NCBI GenBank assembly: GCA_903900265.1
Contig: CAIUMM010000046.1
Coordinates: forward strand, 1-60,681
Direction: 5' to 3'
Source of the DNA: an uncultured Pseudomonadota bacterium
GTDB taxonomy: Bacteria; Myxococcota_A; UBA796; SXON01
Length of the DNA stretch: 60,681 bases
In this document: positions 52,437-60,681 of the stretch, one piece after another
How positions within the stretch are numbered: the stretch's first letter is position 1
How the letters are laid out: every line of letters begins with the position of its first letter
Program-made: the position numbers and the translations under genes
The notes under the pieces: model-generated
What the model saw: the letters and a program-made list of their open reading frames with translations, nothing else
Told to the model about the DNA's origin: nothing
Database searches by the model: none

Positions 52437-55064
52437 GTGAGTTATTGGACCGAAATGTTCGATTTGCCCGTCCGGATCGGTCGCTGGACCATCGACCGCC
52501 TGTTGGGGCGTGGCGGCATGGCTACGGTGCTGCTGGGCGTCGACGACGGGGACAGCGGGGCGCAGGGGCCGATGTACGCCGCCATCAAGTGGCTGCACCC
52601 CGGCGGCGCGCGGATCCGCGCCCGATTTGCCCGCGAGATCAGCGTGCTGCGGGGGTTGACGCACGGAGGCGTGCCGCGGGTGATCGAAGCCGGAGAGTGG
52701 GAAGGCCGGCCTTGGGTCGCGCTCGAATGGGTGGATGGGCCGGACCTCGCCCAGTACGCGGTGACGATGCGCCAGCGGCCGCCGGCGGAGCGCGTCGAGC
52801 GCACCCGCGCGTTCGCGCGCGAGCTGTGCACCACCCTCGCCTACATCCACGATCAAGGGCTTGTGCACCGCGACGTCAAGCCCGCGAACGTGCTCTTGGG
52901 GCCGGACGGTCGCGTCGTGCTCACCGACTTCGGCATCGTCGCGGATTTGGGCTCGGACGACCCGGTCACGCAGTCCGGCACCATGGTGGGCACCGCAGCG
53001 TGGGCCGCGCCCGAGCAATTGGACGGCGGGGACGTCGACGCGCGCGCCGATCAGTACGGCGTCGGCGCCACGCTCTACCTGCTGTTGACCGGGCATCGTC
53101 CCGTCGAGGCCGTCGAGCCTGCCGAGATCCTGCGCTTTGTGCTCGCGGGGCGCATTCGTCCGCCGTCGTCGATCGATCCCACGGTGCCCGCCGATCTCGA
53201 GGCTTTTGTACTGCGCTTGCTCAACCGGTCGCCGGCCGATCGCTTTCCCGACATGCACGTGGCGTTAGGGGCGCTCGGTCCTGCGGAGCCTACCGGTCGC
53301 CCGCTCGCCGGTCGGCAGCCGGCGATCGACGCGATCGCGCGGGTGCTCGACTCGGTGCGCGCCGGTCGCGGTATGCTCGTGGCCGTGCGCGGCGCGCCGC
53401 TGTCCGGGCGCGGCTGGTTGGCGGGGGTCGCGCGGGACGCCGGCGGGCGCAGAGGCATCCGCGTGGTGACCGCCGACGATCCGCTCACCCTCGACGCCGC
53501 CTGTGATCGCCTCGATGCCGGCGAGCACCTGCTGGTGTTGACGGCAGAGTCCCGCAACCGTCACTGGTCGCGTCGGGAGCCTGACGAGGTCATCACCCTC
53601 GACCCGCTGAGCCTCGCCGATGTGCGGCGGTCTACGCACGCGTTGGCGCCAAAGACGTCCGAATTGGCCGCCGCCGCCGATCAGCTCCATCGCTGGAGCG
53701 GCGGGAACGCAGGCTTGTTCCTCCAATTGGTCGATGCGTGTCGGGATGGCGACAACCTCACGATGGGGCACACCCCGCCGGTCGTGAACGCGGAGCCGTT
53801 CTTGGAAGCTCTGGATCTGGATGCGTTGACCGTCGCGGGCGCGTTGGCGGCGGTGTTTGGGTCGATGGATCGCGTCACGCTGGGGCGCATCGCGCAGGTG
53901 CCGCCGGAGGAGGCGTTGGTGGAGCTGGCGGCGCGCGGGATCGCGGCTTCGTCGGAAGGGGACCAGTGGCGCTTGCACGCCGAGGCGCTGCGGGAGCCGA
54001 TCCTCGCGCGGGTGCCGGACGCCGAAGCGCTCGCCGACCGTGCGCTCGCGTGTTTGCCGCCCGAGGAGACCGAAGACGCCGACATGGTCGTGGCGGAGGC
54101 GCAGCGGCTGGACGCGAGCGGGCAGGGGGTGTCGGCGTTGGCGCTGCTTCGAAGCGCGCCGGACACCTTGCCGCGTCAGCTTTTGGCCGGTCGCGTGGCG
54201 TGGCGCATCGGCGATCTGGACGGCGCCAGCGCGTCGTTCGAGGCGGTGCTTGGCGCTGCGCCGGGGGGCGTGCTGCGGGCGCGCGCGGCGATCGGCGCGG
54301 GAGCCACCGCGCTGCACCGCGGGGACCTCGCGGCGGCGCTGGACCGGTTCACCCAGGCGGTCACTGAGGCCGCGATGGACGCGGTCGGCGGGCGAGGCCA
54401 TCTGGCGCTGGCGTGCTTGAACCTCGCGGAGGCCCGCTCGCTCGCGGGGGACATGCCCGACGCGCTGCGCGCCGCTCGGCGCGGGCTCGACATCGCGCGC
54501 GCGGAGCGGGAGCGCGGGTTGGAGTGCTTGGCCACGCGGGTGTTGGGGCGGGTGCAGATGGACGCGGGGCAACGCGCCGAGGCCGCGAGCACGCTGGCCG
54601 ACGCGTCGGCGTTGGCCCGAGCCACGGATATGGCCGAGGAGCGGCTGGTGGCGCACGTCTTGCGCGCCGAGCTGACGATGCAGATGGCGGGCCGGGGGCC
54701 GGGCGCGGAGCGCACCGCGGCGACCGCGGCGCAGGAGCGTTTGTTGCCGTTGTTGACACGCGTCCCAGCGGTGTCCGAGCCCGATCCCGAAGGCTGGCAC
54801 GCGCTGCTCCGGGCGGTGCAGGCCCGCGCCGTGGCGCGGTTGGGAGATCTCGGCGGTCTTCGGCGTTGGACGGAGCAAGCTGAGCGGCGCTGCGAAGGCG
54901 TCGGCGTGCCGGGCCGGGTGCGTGTGCATCTCGCGCTCGGCCATGCGTGGAGCGAAGGCCCCGCCGAGGGCCGCGTCGAGGGGGTCCGTCGGTTGGATGG
55001 GGCTCGCCTGTGGGCTGAGCAGCTTGGCTTTCGCGGGTTGGTCGAACCGTCCGCACACGATTAG
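52437..55064 (+). CDS. Ser/Thr kinase fused to degenerate STAND NTPase and TPR repeats
   Basis: 875 residues, GTG 52437 with GGGGAG four bases upstream. Kinase (~14-280): LGRGGMATVLLG, AAIKWL with Lys51, HRDVKPANVLL with Asp146, LTDFGIVAD with Asp164 and GTAAWAAPEQ. Residues ~290-470 resemble an AAA/STAND module, but the P-loop reads GAPLSGRGWLAG with no lysine, so NTP hydrolysis is doubtful. The rest is alpha-helical repeats of TPR type, e.g. VAWRIGDLDGASASFEAVLG and LALACLNLAEARSLAGDMPDALRA. Similar multidomain kinases occur in Myxococcota. It lies 10 bases upstream of the FHA/sigma-54 activator. Confidence 0.88.
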   Translation: MSYWTEMFDLPVRIGRWTIDRLLGRGGMATVLLGVDDGDSGAQGPMYAAIKWLHPGGARIRARFAREISVLRGLTHGGVPRVIEAGEWEGRPWVALEWVDGPDLAQYAVTMRQRPPAERVERTRAFARELCTTLAYIHDQGLVHRDVKPANVLLGPDGRVVLTDFGIVADLGSDDPVTQSGTMVGTAAWAAPEQLDGGDVDARADQYGVGATLYLLLTGHRPVEAVEPAEILRFVLAGRIRPPSSIDPTVPADLEAFVLRLLNRSPADRFPDMHVALGALGPAEPTGRPLAGRQPAIDAIARVLDSVRAGRGMLVAVRGAPLSGRGWLAGVARDAGGRRGIRVVTADDPLTLDAACDRLDAGEHLLVLTAESRNRHWSRREPDEVITLDPLSLADVRRSTHALAPKTSELAAAADQLHRWSGGNAGLFLQLVDACRDGDNLTMGHTPPVVNAEPFLEALDLDALTVAGALAAVFGSMDRVTLGRIAQVPPEEALVELAARGIAASSEGDQWRLHAEALREPILARVPDAEALADRALACLPPEETEDADMVVAEAQRLDASGQGVSALALLRSAPDTLPRQLLAGRVAWRIGDLDGASASFEAVLGAAPGGVLRARAAIGAGATALHRGDLAAALDRFTQAVTEAAMDAVGGRGHLALACLNLAEARSLAGDMPDALRAARRGLDIARAERERGLECLATRVLGRVQMDAGQRAEAASTLADASALARATDMAEERLVAHVLRAELTMQMAGRGPGAERTAATAAQERLLPLLTRVPAVSEPDPEGWHALLRAVQARAVARLGDLGGLRRWTEQAERRCEGVGVPGRVRVHLALGHAWSEGPAEGRVEGVRRLDGARLWAEQLGFRGLVEPSAHD

Positions 55065-55073
55065 CCTGAGCAC

Positions 55074-56465
55074 TTGATCCCCGACGATACGCTCAGCTCC
55101 CAGTCAGCCGCGCCGCGCTCGACGTCCTCCCTCGTTCACCGGCTGATCGAGCTGTTTCCACGCACCGAACAGCGGGTGCTGCGCTGCGGGACCACGGCGC
55201 TGGGGCGCATCCCCGGGGCGGGGCAGATCGCGTTCCCCGACGATCGCTCGATGTCGCGTTTTCATGCGCGGGTCTGCGCCCAGGGCGATCACGTGGAGAT
55301 CGAGGACGCGAACAGCCTGAACGGCGTGTACTGCAACGGCGTGCGCGTGCAGCGCGTGTGCCTCGCCGATGGCGACGTGGTGCGGATCGGCGACACGTTC
55401 CTGCTGTACCGCGCCGAGGCGGCGTGCGCGGACTCCGACGCGGCGATGGCCGGCCTGATCGGGCCCTCTTCGGCGATGCGATCCGTGCGCGCGGACCTTG
55501 CGCGATTTGCGCGAACCAAGCGCACGATCGTGCTTTTGGGCGAGACCGGCACTGGAAAAACCGCCGCGGCGACTGCGATTCACGCGCTCTCCGGCCGCGT
55601 TGGCTTGTTTGTGCACGTCAATGCTGCGGCGATCCCCGAGCCGATCGCGGAGAGCTTGCTCTTCGGCCACGCCGCCGGCGCGTTCACCGACGCCCGCGGC
55701 GCGCAGCCCGGTTGGCTTCGTGCGGCGCACAATGGGACGTTATTCCTTGATGAAGTCGCCTTGTTGTCGCCGACTACGCAGGCGCGTTTGCTGGTCGCGC
55801 TGGAGAGCGGGATGGTGACGCCTGTCGGTGGCACCACGCCGATCCCCGTCGATCTTCGCGTCGTCGTCGCGACCAACGCGGATCTTTCGTCCGCGACCGC
55901 CAGCGGCACGTTTCGGCCGGACCTGTACGGTCGCCTCGCGGACGTCGTCGTCACGATGCCTCCGCTGCGCGCACGTCGCGAGGACATCTTGCCGTTGTTC
56001 TACGCTGCGCTTGGGGGCGCCGGCCAGCTTGGAGGCGCCGTTGCGCTGGATCCTGAGCTCGTCGCCCTGCTGTTAGGCTGGCACTGGCCCTACAACGTGC
56101 GGGAGCTGGAGAAGCTCGCGACCGAGCTTCGGATGCGCGCAGAGGGCGCCGCGGTGTTGGGCCCGTCGCTGGTTCAAGGTCGGCTTGGACTTGGGCAACC
56201 CGTGTACGCGGCGCCCGTCGATGCGCCGCCTTCGGCGGAGTCTTCGCCTGAGGCGACGCCGGAGGCTGCTCCTGCGAAGTCTGCATCCCGGCCTGCGTCC
56301 AAGCCGGAGCGCCCCGACCGGGACGCGTTGATCGCGCGCTTGAAGGAAGCGGATGGCAACGTCAGCGAGGTCGCCCGTCTGTCCGGCCGGTCCACCAAGC
56401 AGGTCTACCGATGGTGCGCGGCTTGGGGTCTTGATCCCGCACAGTTCCGCGGTCGCGGCCCGTAG
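55074..56465 (+). CDS. FHA-domain sigma-54-dependent activator
   Basis: 463 residues, TTG 55074 nine bases after the kinase gene. FHA domain (~35-113): GRIPGAGQ, SMSRFHARV and SLNGVYCNGV carry the phosphothreonine-binding Arg, Ser, His and Asn. The AAA+ domain has GETGTGKT (156-163) and LFLDEVALL Walker B. The sigma-54-contacting loop GAFTGA reads GAFTDA (202-207). The Fis-type helix-turn-helix DNVSEVARLSGRSTKQVYRW lies at the C terminus. FHA binding to a phosphorylated kinase, probably the gene before, would control sigma-54 promoters. The altered loop may weaken open-complex formation. Confidence 0.9.
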   Translation: MIPDDTLSSQSAAPRSTSSLVHRLIELFPRTEQRVLRCGTTALGRIPGAGQIAFPDDRSMSRFHARVCAQGDHVEIEDANSLNGVYCNGVRVQRVCLADGDVVRIGDTFLLYRAEAACADSDAAMAGLIGPSSAMRSVRADLARFARTKRTIVLLGETGTGKTAAATAIHALSGRVGLFVHVNAAAIPEPIAESLLFGHAAGAFTDARGAQPGWLRAAHNGTLFLDEVALLSPTTQARLLVALESGMVTPVGGTTPIPVDLRVVVATNADLSSATASGTFRPDLYGRLADVVVTMPPLRARREDILPLFYAALGGAGQLGGAVALDPELVALLLGWHWPYNVRELEKLATELRMRAEGAAVLGPSLVQGRLGLGQPVYAAPVDAPPSAESSPEATPEAAPAKSASRPASKPERPDRDALIARLKEADGNVSEVARLSGRSTKQVYRWCAAWGLDPAQFRGRGP

Positions 56466-56472
56466 GCTGCGG

Positions 56473-56781
56473 TCAGAACACGTTGATCGGGAACCAGTGG
56501 TTGCCGTAGCCCTCGACCATGGGCGTGACTGTGCGTTCCCGCAACACGCGTGTGCCATTCTTCACCTGCACGGTCTGCGATTTTCCGCATCCGTTCAGGT
56601 TGAAAACCAGCACGTAGGCGCCCGCGGGGATCTGACAAATGAAGGGCGCAGTGGTGGACAGGTTGATGAAACCGTTGTGGGCCGGCTTGGAATTTTCCAA
56701 CAGCGGTTGGGGAATGAGCGCGCCGCTGAGCAGGGCGTCGGGGTCATCGGATTGCAGGGAGAATTCGAGGATGCGCAGCAT
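56473..56781 (-). CDS. Small protein of unknown function
   Basis: 102 residues, ATG 56781. No signal peptide or membrane segment. Mixed beta pattern (PFICQIPAGAYVLVFNLNGCGKSQTVQV) with two Cys, and a C terminus rich in aromatic residues (EGYGNHWFPINVF). It converges with the activator gene after seven bases. No family recognised; the ATG has only weak ribosome-site support, but codon use and the lack of an overlapping frame support it. Confidence 0.5.
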   Translation of the reverse strand: MLRILEFSLQSDDPDALLSGALIPQPLLENSKPAHNGFINLSTTAPFICQIPAGAYVLVFNLNGCGKSQTVQVKNGTRVLRERTVTPMVEGYGNHWFPINVF

Positions 56782-56864
56782 GGTGGTCAGGACAGAGCAA
56801 CTCCCGTGCCACGGCGGTTTTCCGGTCCTGAACGTCGGTCCGGGCGCCGATCGGGGGACGCGTA

Positions 56865-56879
56865 CCGGGACGGTCCCGG
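56865..56879. promoter_or_regulatory. Perfect inverted repeat upstream of a promoter
   Basis: CCGGGAC, one-base spacer, GTCCCGG: a perfect seven-base palindrome 57 bases upstream of the -35 candidate at 56936. Spacing and symmetry suit a dimeric activator or a short hairpin. The intergenic region 56782-56984 contains no other gene that I can support. Confidence 0.35.
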
Positions 56880-56935
56880 GACAGTCGGTGGGACGGTCAC
56901 AGGTGCCCGAGTTTGGCCCGGCCCGCTCAATCTAC

Positions 56936-56963
56936 TTGACACTCTCTTGAAAATCCGTAAGGT
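56936..56963 (+). promoter_or_regulatory. Sigma-70-type promoter candidate for the MopE lipoprotein
   Basis: A perfect TTGACA at 56936-56941, a 16-base spacer and TAAGGT at 56958-56963, ending 21 bases before the ATG at 56985, so the leader would be only about 14 bases. The same TTGACA-N16-TAxxxT arrangement is seen before dprA. Confidence 0.5.
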
Positions 56964-56984
56964 GCGCGCCCGTCCGGAGTCATC

Positions 56985-58529
56985 ATGTCCCGTCTGTCGT
57001 CCCTGAGCCTTTCCCTGAGCCTGGTCACCGTTGCTTCCTTGCTCGCCACGGGCTGCTCGAAGAACTGGAAGGATGACGGAGACGGACCGGTCACGGCCGG
57101 CAAAGACACCGACACCGGGGACGCTCCGGTGGACACGGGAGATCTCCCGCTGACCGACGCCGATGGCGATGGTCACGTGACCGACGCCGAGGGCGGCGAT
57201 GACTGCGACGACAGCGACGACACCGTGTACCCCGGCGCTCCCGAGCTGTGCGACGGCAAGGACAACGACTGTGACGGCCGCTCCGACGCGGACGACGACA
57301 TGGACAGCGACGGCGTTCCGGACTGCGATGACTTCTGCCCGGTCTACGCCTCCCCCGGCGCCTCCGGCGACGGCCGCTTCAGCAGCCCCGTCGGCACCTT
57401 GCAAGAGGCCATCGACATCGCCGGCGCGTCCTCCTGCTTTGAGGCGCGCGCGTTCTACGGCACCTACCCGGAGAACATCAACTTCTACGGTTGGCCGGTC
57501 AACTTAGAGAGCCTCTCGGGCGCGGCTACGACGATCATCGACGGCGGCGGTGTAGACAGCGTCGTCGCGTTCGTGACCGGCGAGACCGAGGCGGCCCGCA
57601 TCGCCGAGTTCACAATCACCCACGGCGGCGGGGAGGAAGGCGCGGGCGTGACGGTTCACGACAGCTCGCCCACCATCGAAGGGAACATCATCACCGCCAA
57701 CGCGACCACCGTCGCGACTTACCTCGGCGGCGGCATCCGCAGCTACAATGGCTCGCCGGTGATCATCGACAACGAAATCTCCGCCAACGACGCCGGCTAT
57801 GGCATGGACGAGAACGGCTCGGACGGCGGCGGCATCGACGTTCGCGGCGGCGCTCCCTACATCGCCGGCAACGTGATCGTCGACAACACCGCAGGCGACG
57901 GCGGCGGCCTTTGGCTCGCGTACTCCGACGCGATCGTGACCCAGAACTGGATCTCGGGCAACGTCGCGAGCGACAACGACGCGGACGCGGGCGGTCAGGG
58001 CGGCGGCGTGAACATCCAGATCGGCGGCGCGGTCGAGACGTGGCTCGTGGCCAACATCATCTCCGACAACACCGCGAGCATGTTCGGCGGCGGCGTCGTC
58101 ACCTACGAAGCCAACAGCAGCTACGCGCACGCGCAGATCGAGAACAACACCATCGTGTACAACGAGGTGACCGACACCGACCTGGGCGCGGGCATCTGCC
58201 AGTACCACCGGACCACGCCGACCTTCGTCAACAACATCATCGCGTTCAACCACGGCACCGGCGCCTACTCGGAAGACGGCATCGACGCGTCGTTCACGTA
58301 CAACCTCGTGTACGGCAATGTCGTTGACTACGACGGTCTGACCGGCGCCTCCAACATCAGCGTTGATCCCCGCTTCTTCAACGCGACCGATGACGGGCGT
58401 TGGGACAACGATGACTTCACGCTGAAGCCGGCCTCGCCGGCGCGGGATGCTGGGGATCCGGCGATTTTGGATGCGGACGGGACGGCGAGTGATCTTGGGG
58501 CGTTTGGCGGCGTCAACGGCGGCTGGTGA
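56985..58529 (+). CDS. Lipoprotein with MopE motif and right-handed beta helix
   Basis: 514 residues. Lipoprotein signal MSRLSSLSLSLSLVTVASLLATGC. Residues ~35-110 hold MopE-type repeats (DADGDGHVTDAEGGDDCDD, then DGKDNDCDGRSDADDDMDSDG) that probably bind Ca2+. Residues ~135-490 are a right-handed parallel beta helix: GTLQEAIDIAG, a short Asn ladder (GNIITANATTV, DNEISANDAG, GNVIVDNTAGDGGG, QNWISGNVASD) and repeated GGG turns. Similar helices are found in surface pectate-lyase-like or carbohydrate-binding proteins. No catalytic site is evident. It has its own promoter candidate. Confidence 0.87.
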   Translation: MSRLSSLSLSLSLVTVASLLATGCSKNWKDDGDGPVTAGKDTDTGDAPVDTGDLPLTDADGDGHVTDAEGGDDCDDSDDTVYPGAPELCDGKDNDCDGRSDADDDMDSDGVPDCDDFCPVYASPGASGDGRFSSPVGTLQEAIDIAGASSCFEARAFYGTYPENINFYGWPVNLESLSGAATTIIDGGGVDSVVAFVTGETEAARIAEFTITHGGGEEGAGVTVHDSSPTIEGNIITANATTVATYLGGGIRSYNGSPVIIDNEISANDAGYGMDENGSDGGGIDVRGGAPYIAGNVIVDNTAGDGGGLWLAYSDAIVTQNWISGNVASDNDADAGGQGGGVNIQIGGAVETWLVANIISDNTASMFGGGVVTYEANSSYAHAQIENNTIVYNEVTDTDLGAGICQYHRTTPTFVNNIIAFNHGTGAYSEDGIDASFTYNLVYGNVVDYDGLTGASNISVDPRFFNATDDGRWDNDDFTLKPASPARDAGDPAILDADGTASDLGAFGGVNGGW

Positions 58530-58535
58530 TGAAAA

Positions 58536-58701
58536 ATGCCCTGTAAGCTTCCGTATTTCGCGGTCGACCTGAGGGGGTTCGGCTGGTCATACGGGACTGG
58601 AACCTCGCCATCAGAGGGCCAGGTCGTCCTCGAAGAGAACGGCACCGCCACGCAGGTACGCCTCGCGGTGTACCTGAACTCGGCATGTAGGTACTCTGCC
58701 T

Positions 58702-58712
<11 letters not shown>
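58536..58712 (+). other. Possible short ORF in the gap between two beta-helix genes
   Basis: A 58-codon frame from ATG 58536, overlapping the next gene by 11 bases. About three quarters of its third codon positions are G or C, similar to real genes here, and the product reads smoothly (VDLRGFGWSYGTG, ENGTATQVRLAVYLN) like the end of a beta-rich protein. There is no good ribosome site, and the protein lacks a known family. It could be a degraded gene tail or chance. Confidence 0.25.
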
Positions 58713-60060
<1,348 letters not shown>

Positions 60061-60276
60061 GCCTGAGGTCGAACGCTGTCACCGCCGCCCCCAACCCGCG
60101 TGATTCCGCTGGTCCGCGCGCGAAAGCGGCAAGGTGGCTGCTGCGTAGGGAGGCGTGGTAGTCGTAGGCTGTCCCGTAGGTGGGGAACCGGCGTTGCACC
60201 TCTGGTCCCCGTGGGGCGCTCGCCCGCGTAGGTTGCGCCCCATGGCCACGTGCCCGGGCAACGCCGGCGGGACAAG

Positions 60277-60681
60277 CTACCCCGAGGGACGCTGGGGCGT
60301 TGTGGTCTCTGTGCCGCTGCGCGTGTCCCACGCGCGCACAATGCCCCCGCGCTCCGTCGTGCACAGTCGCGCGCCGTCCGGCGACAGCACCCGCCGGTGC
60401 GCGGGCCGGTCCGTTACCGGCAGGACGCGCTCGGTGCCGTCGGCAAAGACCGCGACGAGGCGCTGACCTGCGCCGACCAACAAGCACATTGACCCGTCGC
60501 CGGCGACATCGACGACCTTTGGGCTGGCCTCGCTCCGCGTCGAAAGCGCGATCACGTGACCCCGCCCGAGCACAAACCAGGCATAGGACGTGGAGAAGCC
60601 GCCGCGCATCGTCCCGCAGGCAAGGACGGCACCGTGAGGCAGCGCAGCGCCGACGTTCAGCACCGCGCTGGCAAGGAACGA
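60277..60681 (-). CDS. WD40-like beta-propeller protein, 5' truncated by the window
   Basis: The frame is open to the right window edge, so only the 3' end is seen; the GTG at 60663 is probably internal. The C terminus has one clear WD40-type repeat, VLSPDGARLCTTERGGIVRAWDTRSG, preceded by similar strands (VVDVAGDGSMCLLVGAGQRLVAVFADGTERVLPV). The rest of the propeller and any N-terminal kinase or anchor cannot be known. The last residues are Thr/Pro/Arg-rich. The gap 60061-60276 to the previous gene shows nothing I can support. Confidence 0.6.
   Translation of the reverse strand, partial: SFLASAVLNVGAALPHGAVLACGTMRGGFSTSYAWFVLGRGHVIALSTRSEASPKVVDVAGDGSMCLLVGAGQRLVAVFADGTERVLPVTDRPAHRRVLSPDGARLCTTERGGIVRAWDTRSGTETTTPQRPSG

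Noticed and set aside
53265..55073. 602-residue minus-strand frame
   Set aside because: Antisense to the kinase-STAND gene; no recognisable domain.

Overview
The window reads as a chromosomal segment of a GC-rich Gram-negative bacterium, most likely Myxococcota or another former Deltaproteobacteria lineage. The evidence is LpxD (lipid A), many lipoproteins with Asp-rich 'DADSDAD' linkers or MopE-type D-G-D-G calcium-like motifs, FG-GAP propellers, several Ser/Thr kinases with a transmembrane or STAND/TPR tail, an FHA plus sigma-54 activator, and an F-type ATP synthase operon with paired b'/b subunits. I see no phage, insertion sequence, integron, CRISPR array, rRNA or tRNA. No stretch above 300 bases lacks a gene; the largest gap is 45897-46148.

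Layout. 1-1717: 3' part of a secreted lamin-tail/MopE/FG-GAP protein. 1744-6909 (minus): asnS, lpxD, TPR-like lipoprotein, ispA-type prenyltransferase, Asp-rich lipoprotein, NUDIX hydrolase. 7051-9206 (plus): SPFH-GYF protein and a lipoprotein. 9228-13907 (minus): a secreted transglutaminase-like protein, a three-domain beta-oxidation-type enzyme (SDR, SCP2, MaoC) and a likely pseudokinase. 14118-18720: small membrane proteins, a kynureninase-like PLP enzyme (minus) and two overlapping glycosyltransferases. 18745-20908: Tat-exported Fe/Mn superoxide dismutase (minus), dprA and a small downstream gene. 20945-26846 (minus): atp operon b'-b-delta-alpha-gamma-beta-epsilon, without a and c. 26967-30181 (minus): Rieske oxygenase and a fused E1 alpha-beta 2-oxoacid dehydrogenase.

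30361-34235 (plus): periplasmic adaptor of an efflux/ABC system whose permease and ATPase seem to have been removed by an internal deletion (31618-31889), a Ser/Thr kinase and a secreted protein. 34232-36895: DUF4177-like protein and a uracil-DNA-glycosylase-like protein (minus), then an ASH-domain lipoprotein. 36921-40755 (minus): a compact redox/sulfur gene run comprising persulfide dioxygenase, a low-Mr phosphatase/ArsC-like protein lacking the catalytic Cys, TlpA-like thioredoxin, a COG2509-type FAD oxidoreductase, a DUF1858-like CxxC protein and a 34-residue lysine-rich protein. Four of the boundaries are very tight, three of them 4-nt stop/start overlaps. This is my best candidate for an undescribed functional module. 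40851-44039: two J-domain proteins around secG. 44062-45896 (minus): class I aldolase and an Ig-like lipoprotein with an unusual multi-T-tract terminator.

46149-56465 is one long plus-strand run: PEGA Ser/Thr kinase, UbiA-family prenyltransferase, diacylglycerol-kinase-like protein, TSUP permease, a Tat-exported desaturase-like FAD enzyme with an inserted Rieske cluster, a kinase-STAND-TPR protein, and an FHA/sigma-54 activator. 56473-60681: a small unknown protein, two MopE plus beta-helix lipoproteins, and the 3' part of a WD40-like protein running off the window. Most of the window is housekeeping and envelope functions interleaved with eukaryote-like signalling and surface proteins. All family names are from motif reading, not database search.
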